This document shows, piece by piece, positions 22,226 to 32,613 of a stretch of DNA of 45,245 bases. The stretch comes from Paracamarosporium sp. OC-R06-R3 (taxonomy: Eukaryota; Ascomycota; Dothideomycetes; Pleosporales; Didymosphaeriaceae): positions 1 to 45,245 of the forward strand of contig JACVRA010000438.1 in assembly GCA_019828545.1 (NCBI GenBank), in the 5' to 3' direction. The notes under the pieces were generated by a model. It made no database searches. It saw only the letters and a list, made by a program, of their open reading frames with translations, and was not told the DNA's origin. The position numbers and the translations under genes are program-made. How positions within the stretch are numbered: position 1 is the stretch's first letter; every line of letters begins with the position of its first letter.

Positions 22226-23797
22226 CTACCCATTCCTATCCATCCTCACAATCGCCTCCGCTATTCGTCTACTCATGGCATCATCTGCAGGGGCATTCCC
22301 ACGCTCCATCTTCACGTCTCCGCCCGCGACAACATCGAGATCGTTTGAGACCTTGACCTCCTTTTCCTTCCCCGCAATTCTTACTCTTACCGTACATTTC
22401 AAACGATATCCTCTCCACGCGTTGTACGTCTTGAAACTCGGCAGCAACGCCTTGGGTAAGGTGACTGTCGCTACGCATACCTGGTCTTCGAAACCGCCGT
22501 TGTGCGGAGTAAATGTGGCACCAACGGGTGCTTGCAGCTGTTGAAACTCGGTGTCCTTGAATGTGTCCTTTCTGTTTGCGACTGTGGGGGGACTCGTCCT
22601 TGGTTGAGATGATGCAGTTGTAGGAGCAAGAGCGCGTACACCTGTATATGATCGCACAGCGAACGTCATCCCGGCAACAGCAATGTCTGGAACCGAAAAG
22701 TTGTATAACTCTCCTGGCGGTGTAGGCAGAACCGCAATCGCTACACTGATTTTGATGTCAGCACCTGTCACAGCGGCTCGTGGCGTACTAATTTTAATGC
22801 TGAAGTAGAATGCCGGTGCCGAGGTGTTGAACACGTCGCAAAACTGTTCTCGCAAGTGCAATTTGCGCTCTTTTGCCAGCGCAGCTGTTTGCACGGAGAG
22901 ATTGGAAGTCATGTGGTGCTTTTCACCACTCAAGAGGTTCATCTTGGAAACTGGGAGTCGTAGAGTGGTGATTGTGAGGGGAAGATGGAATGTTGCGTTT
23001 GGAACAAGACTGTTTGTATTATGGTTCGAAGTAGAGCGAACAGCAATCATAGCGTAGGCTATTGTAACAGAGCCATGAACGTTGGGTAGCTTTGACGCGC
23101 TGCGTGGCCTCATATACATTGATGGCGGTAATGGATGGCCTGCTTCATTCTCGAATGGATCCTGAGCTGGCCATGTTGTGGTCCAATAGCTCTGTCCTGC
23201 TTCACATCTTGGTGTGAAGTTGTCCAAGTCCATGAAGGGACTTCTGCATACATATGGAAGGCTGATCTCAAATCGCGGCATGGAGGTTTGAGGACCCGGC
23301 TTGAGGTGTATCATCTGGAACGCTAGAGGTGTGTTGCTCGTATACGTTATTTTGGCTTCTCTCAGAGATGTGGTAGATTGTCCGGAAAAGATGATATGGA
23401 CGTGCTCTTCTGCGGTTGACCAGCCTATTATGTAGCCTGTGATCGTTTCCCCTGGTGCATAAATCTTGGTCGGATGGTCAAGAATAAGTTGGAATTCCGG
23501 TTTGGGCTTGGAAGGTGGCAGCGGATCCGACATTGAGGAATGATTAGGTTGAACCTGAGGTGGTAGTGGCGGTCCTGGGTCGTCGTAGAGTGAATCGGTC
23601 TCTGTGTCATTGTTGGCAGAGCTAATGGAGATGAACCCATAATTCGAGGGTCGTGGTGTAATCCCTGGACTCTGTAGTGATAGTCTAGCCGGTGAGCGAG
23701 GCCCAGGTGGAGGGCGTGGAAAGGTGGCGAGTAGCTGCAACTCAAATGACTCCTTTTGGGAAAGTTGCAACTCCTTACGTTGAACCGACATCGCCAT
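22226..23797 (-). CDS. Arrestin-like domain protein
   Basis: Single-exon gene for 523 aa. The arrestin N-terminal fold begins near residue 100 (FQLILDHPTKIYAPGETITGYI), with the typical 'biased toward extracellular-domain' beta pattern continuing through VHIIFSGQSTTSL and FEISLPYV, and a C-terminal arrestin-like half ending in beta strands (CTVRVRIAGKEKEVKVSNDL). The first ~95 residues are Pro/Ser-rich and probably disordered. Fungal arrestin-related proteins recruit ubiquitin ligase to transporters or receptors for endocytosis; I see no PPxY motif here, so ligase recruitment by the usual route is not evident. A second arrestin-like gene lies 7.5 kb away (31253-32613). Which cargo it serves is unknown. 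Confidence 0.8.
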   Translation of the reverse strand: MAMSVQRKELQLSQKESFELQLLATFPRPPPGPRSPARLSLQSPGITPRPSNYGFISISSANNDTETDSLYDDPGPPLPPQVQPNHSSMSDPLPPSKPKPEFQLILDHPTKIYAPGETITGYIIGWSTAEEHVHIIFSGQSTTSLREAKITYTSNTPLAFQMIHLKPGPQTSMPRFEISLPYVCRSPFMDLDNFTPRCEAGQSYWTTTWPAQDPFENEAGHPLPPSMYMRPRSASKLPNVHGSVTIAYAMIAVRSTSNHNTNSLVPNATFHLPLTITTLRLPVSKMNLLSGEKHHMTSNLSVQTAALAKERKLHLREQFCDVFNTSAPAFYFSIKISTPRAAVTGADIKISVAIAVLPTPPGELYNFSVPDIAVAGMTFAVRSYTGVRALAPTTASSQPRTSPPTVANRKDTFKDTEFQQLQAPVGATFTPHNGGFEDQVCVATVTLPKALLPSFKTYNAWRGYRLKCTVRVRIAGKEKEVKVSNDLDVVAGGDVKMERGNAPADDAMSRRIAEAIVRMDRNG

Positions 23798-24233
23798 GCG
23801 CAGACAGGGAAATACAACCTCAGTGGAACATTGGAGTTTTCTTAGAGCATGTATGATTGAAATATAGCAGACAGCGAGATGAAGCTATCTAAGGCTTCTC
23901 TAACTACAGTAAAGCTGAGAGGGTATGTTGTGGATAACAACTACTAGACTTAGACACCCGGCACTTGAATAGGCTGATCGTATTGAGGAAAAAAAAAGAC
24001 ACAATGCTGCTGCTGATGTGGTGAGGTGAAGGCTCGATTCATAAACACCGAGTCTCCGAAAGCAGGTGCGACGTAAGCTGTTTCGCTGTTGCAGTAACTC
24101 AAGCCTTAATTTGGCGCCGCATTACAAAACAGACATACCACACAAATAAAAGTGCATGCATAAGAGAATGCCTGCATCCTCGGGCATGACCCAGATCTTG
24201 ACGTTGTAGCATCCACGAGCGTTGTGGATTCGG
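23798..24233. other. Intergenic region
   Basis: 436 bp upstream of the arrestin-like gene and downstream of the Asx-domain gene. No gene is seen; the region includes a short poly-A run (23990-23998). Confidence 0.35.
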
Positions 24234-25019
24234 TCAATTCTGACCCCACCACGACTCAGCCTGCTGCTCCTTCCAATCATCGAAGGCACCTGCAGCGCGA
24301 TCAATGACGGCTTGCTCAGCGGAAGCCTGCCACGTCTTGCTGAGATGGCCATTTGCAAGATCCTCCTTGAACTTGGCCACGTCGGTGCGGAACAGGTTGA
24401 AGTTGATATTGAATTCTTTGGGGCGTGCGTCCTCAGCAGCGGTACCGGCATGAAGATCCTTTGCGAGCTTGACGTTGATGTGGTTGGCGGGAAGTAGAGA
24501 GAGGATCCTGAGCTTCTGATCGGAGGTGAGGCAGGTCCAGGCGTCAGGTTCGAGAAGCATGTGGAAGAGATCGACCCTTTTGAGGCGGCTGTTGGCATTG
24601 GTAGTGATATACACGGGGTCGAAGGCCTTACCGCCCGCCTTGCGAGGAGGTGCGGCCTTGGGTTTGGGTGGCGGTGCGAGACTGGTGAAGCGCTCGGGAG
24701 CCTTCCGGGTGCGGCCGCTGGAGCGTGTGCCAACAGGAGGCGCAGGAGGAGCAGCTTTCTTCACGCGCTTGGTCGGGGTCATGGTGGCCTGAGAGTCCTC
24801 AACCTCGATGTGAGCGCGCTTCTTGCTTTCACAGGAGGCAGATGATTGGACTGAGCCTGATGGAGCGCGAGCGCAGTTCCCAGAAGGGTCGAGCTTTGAA
24901 GCGGGAGCAGGAACCGAGGCTGTGAGTGGCATGGGAGCGTCTTTCACCAAGTCACCGGGAGGTGTCGGAAGGGGCTCAGCCAGAGATGGAGGAGAAGAGC
25001 CATGCATATAGGGAGACAT
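24234..25019 (-). CDS. Asx homology (DEUBAD) domain protein
   Basis: Intronless gene for 261 aa. The N-terminal ~115 residues are Pro/Ala/Lys-rich with basic stretches (PTKRVKKAAPPAP, RSSGRTRKAPERF) that look like nuclear localisation and DNA-contacting tails. The C-terminal ~130 residues match the fungal Asx homology (DEUBAD) pattern: LFHMLLEPDAWTCLTSDQK, RILSLLPANH, FNLFRTDVAKFKEDLANGHL, and a final TWQASAEQAVIDRAAGAFDD segment. In animals this domain binds and activates the BAP1-type H2A deubiquitinase, so a chromatin-linked role is plausible; whether the fungus has a partner deubiquitinase cannot be seen here. It is divergent from SEC22 with 611 bp between starts. Confidence 0.8.
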   Translation of the reverse strand: MSPYMHGSSPPSLAEPLPTPPGDLVKDAPMPLTASVPAPASKLDPSGNCARAPSGSVQSSASCESKKRAHIEVEDSQATMTPTKRVKKAAPPAPPVGTRSSGRTRKAPERFTSLAPPPKPKAAPPRKAGGKAFDPVYITTNANSRLKRVDLFHMLLEPDAWTCLTSDQKLRILSLLPANHINVKLAKDLHAGTAAEDARPKEFNINFNLFRTDVAKFKEDLANGHLSKTWQASAEQAVIDRAAGAFDDWKEQQAESWWGQN

Positions 25020-25630
25020 GGCAGGCGAGTAGGTTTTGATGTTGCGGTTGGAAATAGTCGAGAAGGTTTATTTGAAGACGTTTGCTGCGACAAGAGACAG
25101 TTCAAGATTGTGTTTGGGAGATGGATCTCGAAGGGTAGGAGGGGTGTATTAGTAGTAGAATGGTGGCTGGGAGGCGCGCGACAAGTCGTATTATGCGTGC
25201 TATTGTCGAGTGAAGGGTGGGGCAGCGTACAATAGAAACGTACAGCGGGACGGCGAGGAGAAAGTGCCGTTGGGGGTGAAGACTATAGAGCGACAATAGC
25301 AAAAGAGGTCGAGTGAATGGATACACAGGTGGTATGGATTCTACAATAGGAAGGGGACGTGGAGATACGTGGGCACGTGATAGCGTACAGGCCGGGGAGG
25401 AGACACGGCGACGGCCGCAAAGGAACTCATGCGGCCGGCGCAGGCAAAGCAATCAGAGCACCAAGGTTCGGGCAGTGCATAGAGGTGGTGACGGGAGAAG
25501 CGGATCAGCCAGTGTGCAACCGCTGCTGCACTTCCTCCGGGACGTGGCCCGTGCGTGCTGTGGACAGTGAACATCTCGACGCCGACACGTAGCCTCGCTG
25601 CAGCGCCCCGCCACGACCGCACGGGAAACC
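25020..25630. promoter_or_regulatory. Divergent promoter of Asx-domain gene and SEC22
   Basis: 611 bp between start codons. Reading frames on both strands here overlap each other and look compositional. No clear TATA box; I see no gene. Confidence 0.4.
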
Positions 25631-26497
25631 ATGATCGAGCACACGGTGGTGTCGCGCCTCGAGGGCAGTACGTCGGGGCGCCGCACATGCACGAGACGGG
25701 GCTGACAGCGAACAGGCCTGGTGCTTTGCGCCTCGCTCGAGACCAGAGAGGTACCACGCACCCCCCGCCGTCGTGCGCCTCGCTCACGCATCTCAGTTAG
25801 ACCCCGAGCTGAACGAGGTCATCAACAAGGCCAAGCTCGTCCAGCGCCGCCTGAACCGCAATTCCGAGCCCCAGGGCAGCATCGAGAGCGGCAAATACAC
25901 ATATCAGTACGCCTGGCCTCGGCCCTCGCCCGTCCTCGCCCGTCTCCGCTGACGACCCCATCACAGCTACTCCATCAACGACCGTGGAGACCTGGCCTTT
26001 CTCTGCATCTGCAACCGCTCCTACCCCCGCAAACTGGCCTTCACCTACCTCTCCGACCTGCAGACCGAGTTTCAGAACATCTACAAGCCCGACGCGTACA
26101 GCAGCCCCACCTTGCGCCCGTATGCTCTCAATGGATTCGACAAGTACATCCAGCAGACAAAGGAGACGTACCAGGACACGCGCGCCACCCAGAACCTGGA
26201 CAAGCTGAACAGCGAGCTCAAGGATGTGACCAAGGTCATGACCAAGAACATCGAGGATCTGCTGTACAGAGGGGACAGCCTGGAGCGCATGGGCGACATG
26301 TCGAGTCGGTTACGGGAAGACAGCAGGAAATACAGGAAGGCCGCCGTGAGAATCAACTGGGAGTTGCTGCTGAAGCAGGTAAGCACCTGTGCGGGTCAAC
26401 TGGGAGCTGGCCCGTTGGAACTAACGCTTGACAGTACGGTCCCTTTGGCGCTCTCGGCTTCATCATAATCTTCTTTATTTGGTGGCGGTTCTTGTAG
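25631..26497 (+). CDS. SEC22: R-SNARE SEC22
   Basis: Vesicle SNARE of ER-Golgi transport. Five exons (25631-25667, 25716-25750, 25797-25906, 25967-26378, 26435-26497), four of them bounded by introns of 46-60 nt, give 218 aa, the usual length. The N-terminal longin domain starts MIEHTVVSRLEG and includes YSINDRGDLAFLCICNRSYP and KLAFTYLSDLQTEFQ. The SNARE motif runs from ~125 (TRATQNLDKLNSELKDVTKV, then MTKNIEDLLYRGDSLERM) with the zero-layer arginine in LYRGDSL. The last exon encodes the tail anchor GPFGALGFIIIFFIWWRFL. The first two exons are only 37 and 35 nt and have high GC, so they are easily missed. Confidence 0.95.
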
Positions 26498-27257
26498 CAT
26501 TGTCGACAAAACTATACAGATTGGACACGAACAAGAGGCTGCCTTTCCAGACTTTGCCGTTCCGTACCAGACACTGTATTCTACCCCAGCATGGTCAATC
26601 AGAGGCTGCAAGTATTGACTTTTTTTTTATTTGCTACTTGCAGAGGATTATGTTGTAATGAGCCATAATATCCATCCAAAAGTCGTGGTATCCTTTAGTC
26701 TAATGCCCTGCAGTGACCATTCTGTATCCTATCAGAAGAGCAGGTGACTCTTTGTGAATTGTCTACTTCGTAATCGCCGGCTTGCCATGGTCTCCAAGAT
26801 TTTGTCATGTGACATCTCGTGTCGCTAAAGAGCTCGTTTTCGTTGATCATCCAGTCTTGTAGCCTGGGCGCTGAGGCCGAGTTTCCATAATAAACGAGCT
26901 CCTTCGTAGTGTGGCGGTTCATGCTGCTCGAACCCAATAGGATCCTATCGTCTCCATAAGCTCTTGGCAAGGCGACCAGACCGACATCCTTAAGCGGTGG
27001 TCAGAGCGGAGGATAAGTATATCAAGCTTACTCGACTAAAGACGCTAGGGCACAAGCCATGGTACGCCCGAGAGAGCTAAATCTCGAATTGGGAATGCTG
27101 TGGTGCAACTGGCGCGGCGCTTCATGGTTTTGGTACACTGAGATCGGGGCATAAAAGCTACGTCTGACCACGTTCTACAAATGCATCACTCGTAGCCGCG
27201 CACATTCGACTTTTTACCATCGACAGTCTTTATACACCCATTGACGCTAGACCGGAA
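26498..27257. other. Intergenic region with a possible small minus-strand ORF
   Basis: 760 bp. A 91-codon minus-strand frame (26970-26695) lacks an ATG near its start; the first internal ATG (about 26922) would give ~75 aa with no family resemblance. An upstream ATG at 27060 followed by a GTAAGC donor exists, but joining it to this frame does not keep phase. I do not call a gene. A pyrimidine tract at 26618-26629 lies near the SEC22 3' end. Confidence 0.3.
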
Positions 27258-28077
27258 ATGTCAAAGCCTCAGATCGTACTGCTCCCGGGAGCGTGGCACA
27301 AGCCTTCCTGCTTTTCTCTTATCATCCCAAAGCTCGAAGCCGCCGGGTATACCGTGCATACTACCAGCCTACCATCCGTTGCCGATCATGTCCCACCAAA
27401 GGACCTTTCAGCCGATGTTGCCGCTGTCCGGTCGCTCGTCGACGAAGCGATTGGGTCTGGTGATGATGTAGTACTTTTTCCACACTCATGGTCTGGTATA
27501 ATTGCAGGCTCCGCACTGGTCGGTTACAGTAAAGAAGAGAGAGAAGCAAAGGGTGAAAAGGGTGGTGTGGTTCGGTGCGGGTATATGTGTGCCTTCATGG
27601 CGCCCGAGGGGGTGAGCTTGATGGATGCTCTCCAAGGGAAAATCCCGGAGTGGTGGAGCGTCAAAGTAACATCTCCCCTTCTTCAAGTTGTCACATACAT
27701 AGCAAAAGAGTATACTAACATGGAGATAGGATGGAGCGCTCTCGGTTCTCTCCGATGACGCCCAAAATATCTTCTACAACGACCTGCCACCAGCCCAACG
27801 CGCGCACTGGTTCGAACAAGTCTCCCGCACACACTCGTTCCACACGAAAACTGCGAAGGCTACGGGAGAGTCGTGGAAGCAGATTCCAACTTATTACCTG
27901 ATCTGCGAGGATGACCTAGCGATACCGAGTTTTGCGCAAGAAGCTATGACAGCTATGGTTAAAAACTTGGGTGGGGAGTTATGGACTGAGAGGCTGAAAA
28001 GCTCACATAGTCCGTTTTTGAGCCATGTGGACGAGACAGTAAGCTGGATAAGGAGAGTTGCTGGGGAGGAAGCCTAA
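27258..28077 (+). CDS. Alpha/beta-hydrolase fold protein
   Basis: Exons 27258-27665 and 27730-28077 (64-nt intron) give 251 aa. The start IVLLPGAWHKPSCF is the oxyanion-hole loop (LLPGAWH) of this hydrolase subgroup. The nucleophile serine is in LFPHSWSGIIAG, where a Ser replaces the first Gly of GxSxG, as is usual for these AB_hydrolase_6-like proteins. The acid is probably in CEDDLAIP and the catalytic histidine in SSHSPFLSHVDE near the C-terminus. The intron is supported by the resumption DGALSVLSDDAQNIFYNDL. Such proteins include salicylate-esterase-like and lactone hydrolases; the substrate is unknown. Confidence 0.88.
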
Positions 28078-28568
28078 TGCCGTAGTAAGCATACGCGAAA
28101 ACGTGAATCTTATCGTGTATCCTGAGACATGACTTGGCTCGTTATACATCGTCATGGTTGTGACACCGCAGGCCTTATTTTGCCTAGAACCTTGCAGTTC
28201 CCAATCACGAAGCGGAGCTTGCATATCGAGACCACTATGAATTACGACGCGTTGTCGGTAGCTTAAGCGGCAAATATCCGAAAGTTGCTAATCTCCGGAT
28301 ATTGCTTGTGTCCTTTGTACGCGTATTCTGTGTGCGTAAACCTTGATATTTCGTTCGACAGCACTATCCTAATGTTTCGGCGGTGGGGGGTAGAGTTATT
28401 CTCCGACGCAAAGTGCACTTTGGAGCGCATCGTGTATACCAAGAACGCTAACGGAGAACCTTGAACTTCCATAGCAGCAATATGGACGACTGGAGAATGC
28501 TCCGAAGACTAATCAGGAATAGACTGAAAGGAACACATGCATATATACATGGTAGGTTGCAGAGACAG
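28078..28568. other. Intergenic region
   Basis: 491 bp between the hydrolase and the tyrosinase. No gene is seen. In-frame ATGs at 28482 and 28497 precede the tyrosinase start chosen at 28569 and would add a basic N-terminal extension. Confidence 0.3.
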
Positions 28569-29794
28569 ATGAGATATGAGCTCGCAATCACCATGATGTT
28601 CCTTGCTTTGACATTGGCAGTGTCACTTTTTGCAGAAGCCACCCTTACAGTGTCCACGGCTAAAGAAGCGTGCACTATCATAGCCCAAAGAAAAGCATGG
28701 TCAGACACACGCTCACCCATTCTTCTCATTTGACCTAAAGTGTCCTAGGCACACTCTCACACACGATGAGAAACTAGCCTATATCAACGCTGAGAAATGT
28801 CTAATGAGTTTGCCAGCAAAAATAGGTTTCAAGGGTCCTCGCACGCGCTTTGACGAGTTTCAGAAAATACACGTACTCGCGACCGAGTCAGTTCATTTCG
28901 TAGGAGCGTTCTTGCCCTTCCACCGGTACCTCCTGCATGCGCATGAGTACGTCCTCCGCACAGAATGCAATTATAGCGGCGCGCAACCCTACTGGGAAGA
29001 ATCCCTCGATGCTGGCAATTTCTCTTCTTCTATCGTCCTCGACCCAGAAACAGGCTTCGGGGGCGATGGCGTAGCACCGAATTATTGTATCGCCGACGGA
29101 CCGTTCAAAGACTACGTCAATGCCATTGGACCATTTCAACAGATCACTGATCATTGCATTGACCGACACATTGATGAGTGCGCAAGCATGCAGGCCGCTG
29201 TAAAGTATGTCGATGGTTGCATGGCTTTGGGTAGTTTTTCCACATTTTGGCCCTGTTTGGAGGGCTTTCCGCATGGTGCCGGTCATGGTGGTATCGGTGG
29301 GCAGGTCAGTGATTGCTGAGCCCCTTTTCAATGCAGGACATATCGTAACTTACGTACAGATGCTGAATGTGTACTCAAGCCCTGGCGACCCACTCTTCTT
29401 CCTCCACCACACATACCTCGATAAGTTGTGGTGGCAATGGCAAAGCCGTAACCTCTCTTCCCGACTCACCGAAATTTCGGGCACCAACAAAGGGATACTC
29501 GAAGGGTTTCCCGGCTTTCCTGGTAATGGAAGTTTTCCTGGTTTTCCTGGTAATGGAACAGCCCCTGGACTACCGGGGAATGGAAGCTGTACAGGTTTTC
29601 CCGGAGTACCGTTTCCACCGGAAGCGCTTTCTAATCCTGGCGTTCCATCCGTAGTATCTCTGAAACGAGACGGCGATCCTGGGGAGACGACTACTCTGGG
29701 CCATGTGCTCAATTTATTTGGAATACTGCCGAACGTAACAATTAGGGATGTAATGGATATACAGGCTGGGTTGTTATGTTACGACTACGTGTAG
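28569..29794 (+). CDS. Secreted tyrosinase with collagen-like insert
   Basis: Type-3 copper enzyme oxidising phenols to quinones. Exons 28569-28699, 28749-29304 and 29360-29794 give 373 aa. The N-terminus (AITMMFLALTLAVSLFAEA) is a signal peptide. The first splice joins CTIIAQRKAW to HTLTHDEKLAYINAEKCL, the usual N-terminal block of fungal tyrosinases. CuA ligands are H85, H93 (ESVHFVGAF) and H102 (FLPFHRYLL); CuB ligands are H219, H223 (FPHGAGHGG) and H245/H246 (FFLHHTYLDKLWW). After the copper domain, residues ~278-319 (nt 29504-29625) form a Gly-Phe-Pro-rich stretch of GFPGNGS/T-like repeats with three N-glycosylation sequons, which is unusual. The frame has ATGs upstream, but only the start at 28569 puts a signal peptide first. 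Confidence 0.88.
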
Positions 29795-30032
29795 CGAATT
29801 GTCTCTCATGGCATACTGCGGACACATCCTCGTCACGTAACGTACTATTAGCATTTAGGACGTTCGTAGTGCGAATCACGAAAAGATATATCATGTTACC
29901 AATTGTACTTCACGAACTATGCCATTTTTTCTTATTTGAAACAATTGAATATTATTCTTTGGGATATGGACTCGCAAAACCCCCGGGGTTTCCATGATTG
30001 TCTGACCAGCAGGAAAAGCTACCCTCGAGCAG

Positions 30033-30875
30033 CTATGCGCCCCAGACCACTTCTTCCACCTCCATCCCAGCACCTTCGTCCTCGTCTTTATTCAAGCGCG
30101 TGTCACATACTGGCCCGATACAACAACTACAAGTTGAGGCAGCCTCGCCCTTTATTTCCATCGGGACCTCTCCAGCCGCTTTCACCACTCGTACGAGCTC
30201 TTCTTGTTTCTTATCAACGGAGCTTATCTTCCAAGCAGCGACGGATCCCTTGGCTTTCTCGCCAGCGTCCTCGCGTGCCGCGTTCAGCTTCGCGAGGGCC
30301 GTCTTACCTAAGACCCAGATACGAGCTTGCGGGGAAGAATTGGCACAAGGCTTACTGTTATTAATTAATGGAGTGCGATCATTGTAGGACAATGATTCAA
30401 ATACTTCGAGATCACCAAGAGAACTAGGTTCGGGAGCAATGTCCATGGGGTGAAGAAAAGGATCGGTATTTTGAGTAGAGCGCAAATAGCCTCTAGTTAG
30501 AGTGCAGGACGATGGTGCGTCTGCTGATTCAATTTCTCCAAAGTCCTCTGAGGTCTGCTCATGTACGCATGTGAGAAGGTTCGCCACCCCAGGCCCCATA
30601 GCTTTGTGCTTCTTCAATTCAACAGAGACCCAGGGGTCGTCGTCACGAGTTTCCGAAGCTTCAAACTCGTCAAAGTCTTTGCCACTGGCATAAGAATCCA
30701 CGAAATCTACTAGGGAAGGCTTGATCACATTCGACGCTGCCTGGGATTCAATTTTGGTCTGGTCGTTTGACTGTGCTGGTCTGTTGTTAGGGTTTAGAAA
30801 AGTTGAAACCACATCCGTGGTTCTCCAAACTTTGTGAGTGAAGTTCGTTTGAATCTGTGCTCGAATATTCGCCAT
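30033..30875 (-). CDS. Hypothetical protein
   Basis: Open frame of 280 codons starting at an ATG (MANIRAQIQTNF). I do not recognise a family. Acidic and Ser-rich stretches dominate the middle (DFVDSYASGKDFDEFEASET, EQTSEDFGEIESADAP). Residues ~185-230 look like a basic/hydrophobic helical segment (RIWVLGKTALAKLNAAREDA). A short Cys cluster STCSCCIGPVC lies near the C-terminus. No signal peptide or membrane segment is seen. Length and normal base composition support a real gene, but splicing at either end could change it. Confidence 0.55.
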   Translation of the reverse strand: MANIRAQIQTNFTHKVWRTTDVVSTFLNPNNRPAQSNDQTKIESQAASNVIKPSLVDFVDSYASGKDFDEFEASETRDDDPWVSVELKKHKAMGPGVANLLTCVHEQTSEDFGEIESADAPSSCTLTRGYLRSTQNTDPFLHPMDIAPEPSSLGDLEVFESLSYNDRTPLINNSKPCANSSPQARIWVLGKTALAKLNAAREDAGEKAKGSVAAWKISSVDKKQEELVRVVKAAGEVPMEIKGEAASTCSCCIGPVCDTRLNKDEDEGAGMEVEEVVWGA

Positions 30876-31252
30876 CGTGAAGTCTTGGGCGTGTGTTCAC
30901 TGGTATTAGTGGGTCTAATTGATAGCTAGGTGTGAACAAAATGACGTTTATGTATGTGAGAACATACGTGAGTGAACAATGTATTCTTTGTAAAATAGCA
31001 ACGAATATGTATGTAATAGTGAACTGACACTGGTGAAGATGTTTTATCATAGTGAGAGTGACTAGGTAAATCATTCACGGTATTGTCATAGATAGAGGCT
31101 CAAGAGGTTGCAATGTTATGAAAGACTGCCGATTGCTAACTGACAATACAAAGAAAAGGGGTATCTAAAGAAGAAAGCCGAACGGAATAAACTTAAAAAG
31201 GCTGCTCCTCGATGTTGTATCCCGTGTAATATGGAATAAGCAAAACCAAACC
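30876..31252. other. Intergenic region
   Basis: 377 bp, AT-richer than its neighbours, with repeated ATGTATGT-type motifs at 30950-31015. No gene is seen. Confidence 0.35.
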
Positions 31253-32613
31253 TTAATTTTTGTCTAGTACTTGATATGGGGGCGGTGCTGCATCCTCTTC
31301 TATGGGTGGTGGCGCTTCTCCGGCAGCTCCTACACCTATGGTATCTTTTGGAGGCGGAGGAGGGGGTGGTAGAGGGCGACCCAACAAAGGATTGCTTGCC
31401 ACGATCAAGATCGGGCCTTGAACCGGCGTAAAACGGAACCTCTCCCTAGCACATTCACCCCAAAGCTCCACTTTTAATTTATGAGTCAGTTCCAAACCGT
31501 AGGTCCGGAAAGCTGGAGCAATTTGTATTGGAAATTGGACTGCAGGTACATCCATACCATCATACATGACGAGTCCTTCACCAATATTGAAGCTCTTATC
31601 CAGGAGTACATGCTTATCATGATGAGTATCGTTCATGTCACTGGAACCAAATAGAGAACGAGAGGGAATTCGGACCTTTAAGTAACTGGATAGTCTAACA
31701 CTGATCCGCCGGAGATGAACAGTTGGCGGATCGGGAATATCTTTGGAGCGCTCGAGATGGTCGAGGGATAGAGTCAGGTTAATAGGCTGACCGGCGGTAA
31801 CGACACTCGGACATGAAACGTCGACTTTGTAGTTGGCATAGGGCGTTGTATCCTTGTCCTTGTTCCAGCTGTGCTTGAGCCTTGCGCGCCATCCTTCGTT
31901 GGGGTCGTAATCTGGGTGGAGTCGATGCGTGCGAGTGGTTATAACACGCGAAGAATACATTGTATGAGCGCCTGGTAGTGGTGGGATAGGATTTGGTATA
32001 GGTGGAGAGGGTCGATAATTGAGCGGGCATCTAACTTCCTGTGACGCATCGTACCTGCCGCCTGTGTAAAGTCTCGCTTCTAGAAAGTATTCTACCAGTT
32101 GCTCGTTGGATGAGACTCGGTAGTAAGTAGGTGGCAGTGGACTTCCAGATTGATGCTCAAAGGAAGGATGTGGGAGCCATTTGGAGCCGGGCAACATCTC
32201 TGTACGTTCAGGCCAAATGAACTCGAAAGGCAGCTCAACTCTGTCATCCTCGGTAACGCCCTGGGAGACGATGTCGTAGCTTTGACCACTTGTGGATGAG
32301 GTGAATAGCTCTAAAGTACGGCTGAAGAATTCTGGTTTCTCCTTGTATGTGGTTGATGATTGACCGTTGGACCGAGTGATTGCGCACTTCATGCGACCCC
32401 GGAAGGTGATATTGACCTGTGGCATCATACTTTAGCAAACGGTCGTCTTTCGTGTTGTGTATCCCAACAAGTTCACCCTACCCTTTGTGGTCTGGAAGTA
32501 GGTTTGACCCGGACTGTCCCTCGGATTACATCGCCGCTCGTCCAGAACGTCGTTGCTTGAGCAGGAACAAAGACGAAGATATCTCGGTGGGGTTGATTGA
32601 AGCGGTTGGGCAT
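31253..32613 (-). CDS. Arrestin-related trafficking adaptor with PPxY motif
   Basis: Exons 32613-32482 and 32416-31253 (65-nt intron) give 431 aa. The splice joins TVRVKPTSRPQR to VNITFRGRMKCAITRSNG, the first beta strands of the arrestin N-terminal domain, so the minus-strand ATG inside exon 2 is not the start. The arrestin C-terminal half starts near residue 225 (YKVDVSCPSVVTAGQPINLT). The C-terminus is proline-rich (LPPPPPPPKD) and ends in EEDAAPPPYQVLD, giving a PPxY motif, the docking site for the WW domains of Rsp5/HulA ubiquitin ligases. This supports a role in ubiquitin-driven endocytosis of plasma-membrane proteins. It is divergent from HUS1. Confidence 0.87.

Noticed and set aside
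24122..24733. 203-codon minus-strand frame rich in Pro/Ser/Arg
   Set aside because: Alternative frame of the Asx-domain gene; the other frame has the DEUBAD pattern and an ATG start.
25721..26431. 236-codon plus-strand frame
   Set aside because: Wrong frame over SEC22 exons; Gln/His/Arg-rich sequence is an artefact of GC-rich codons.
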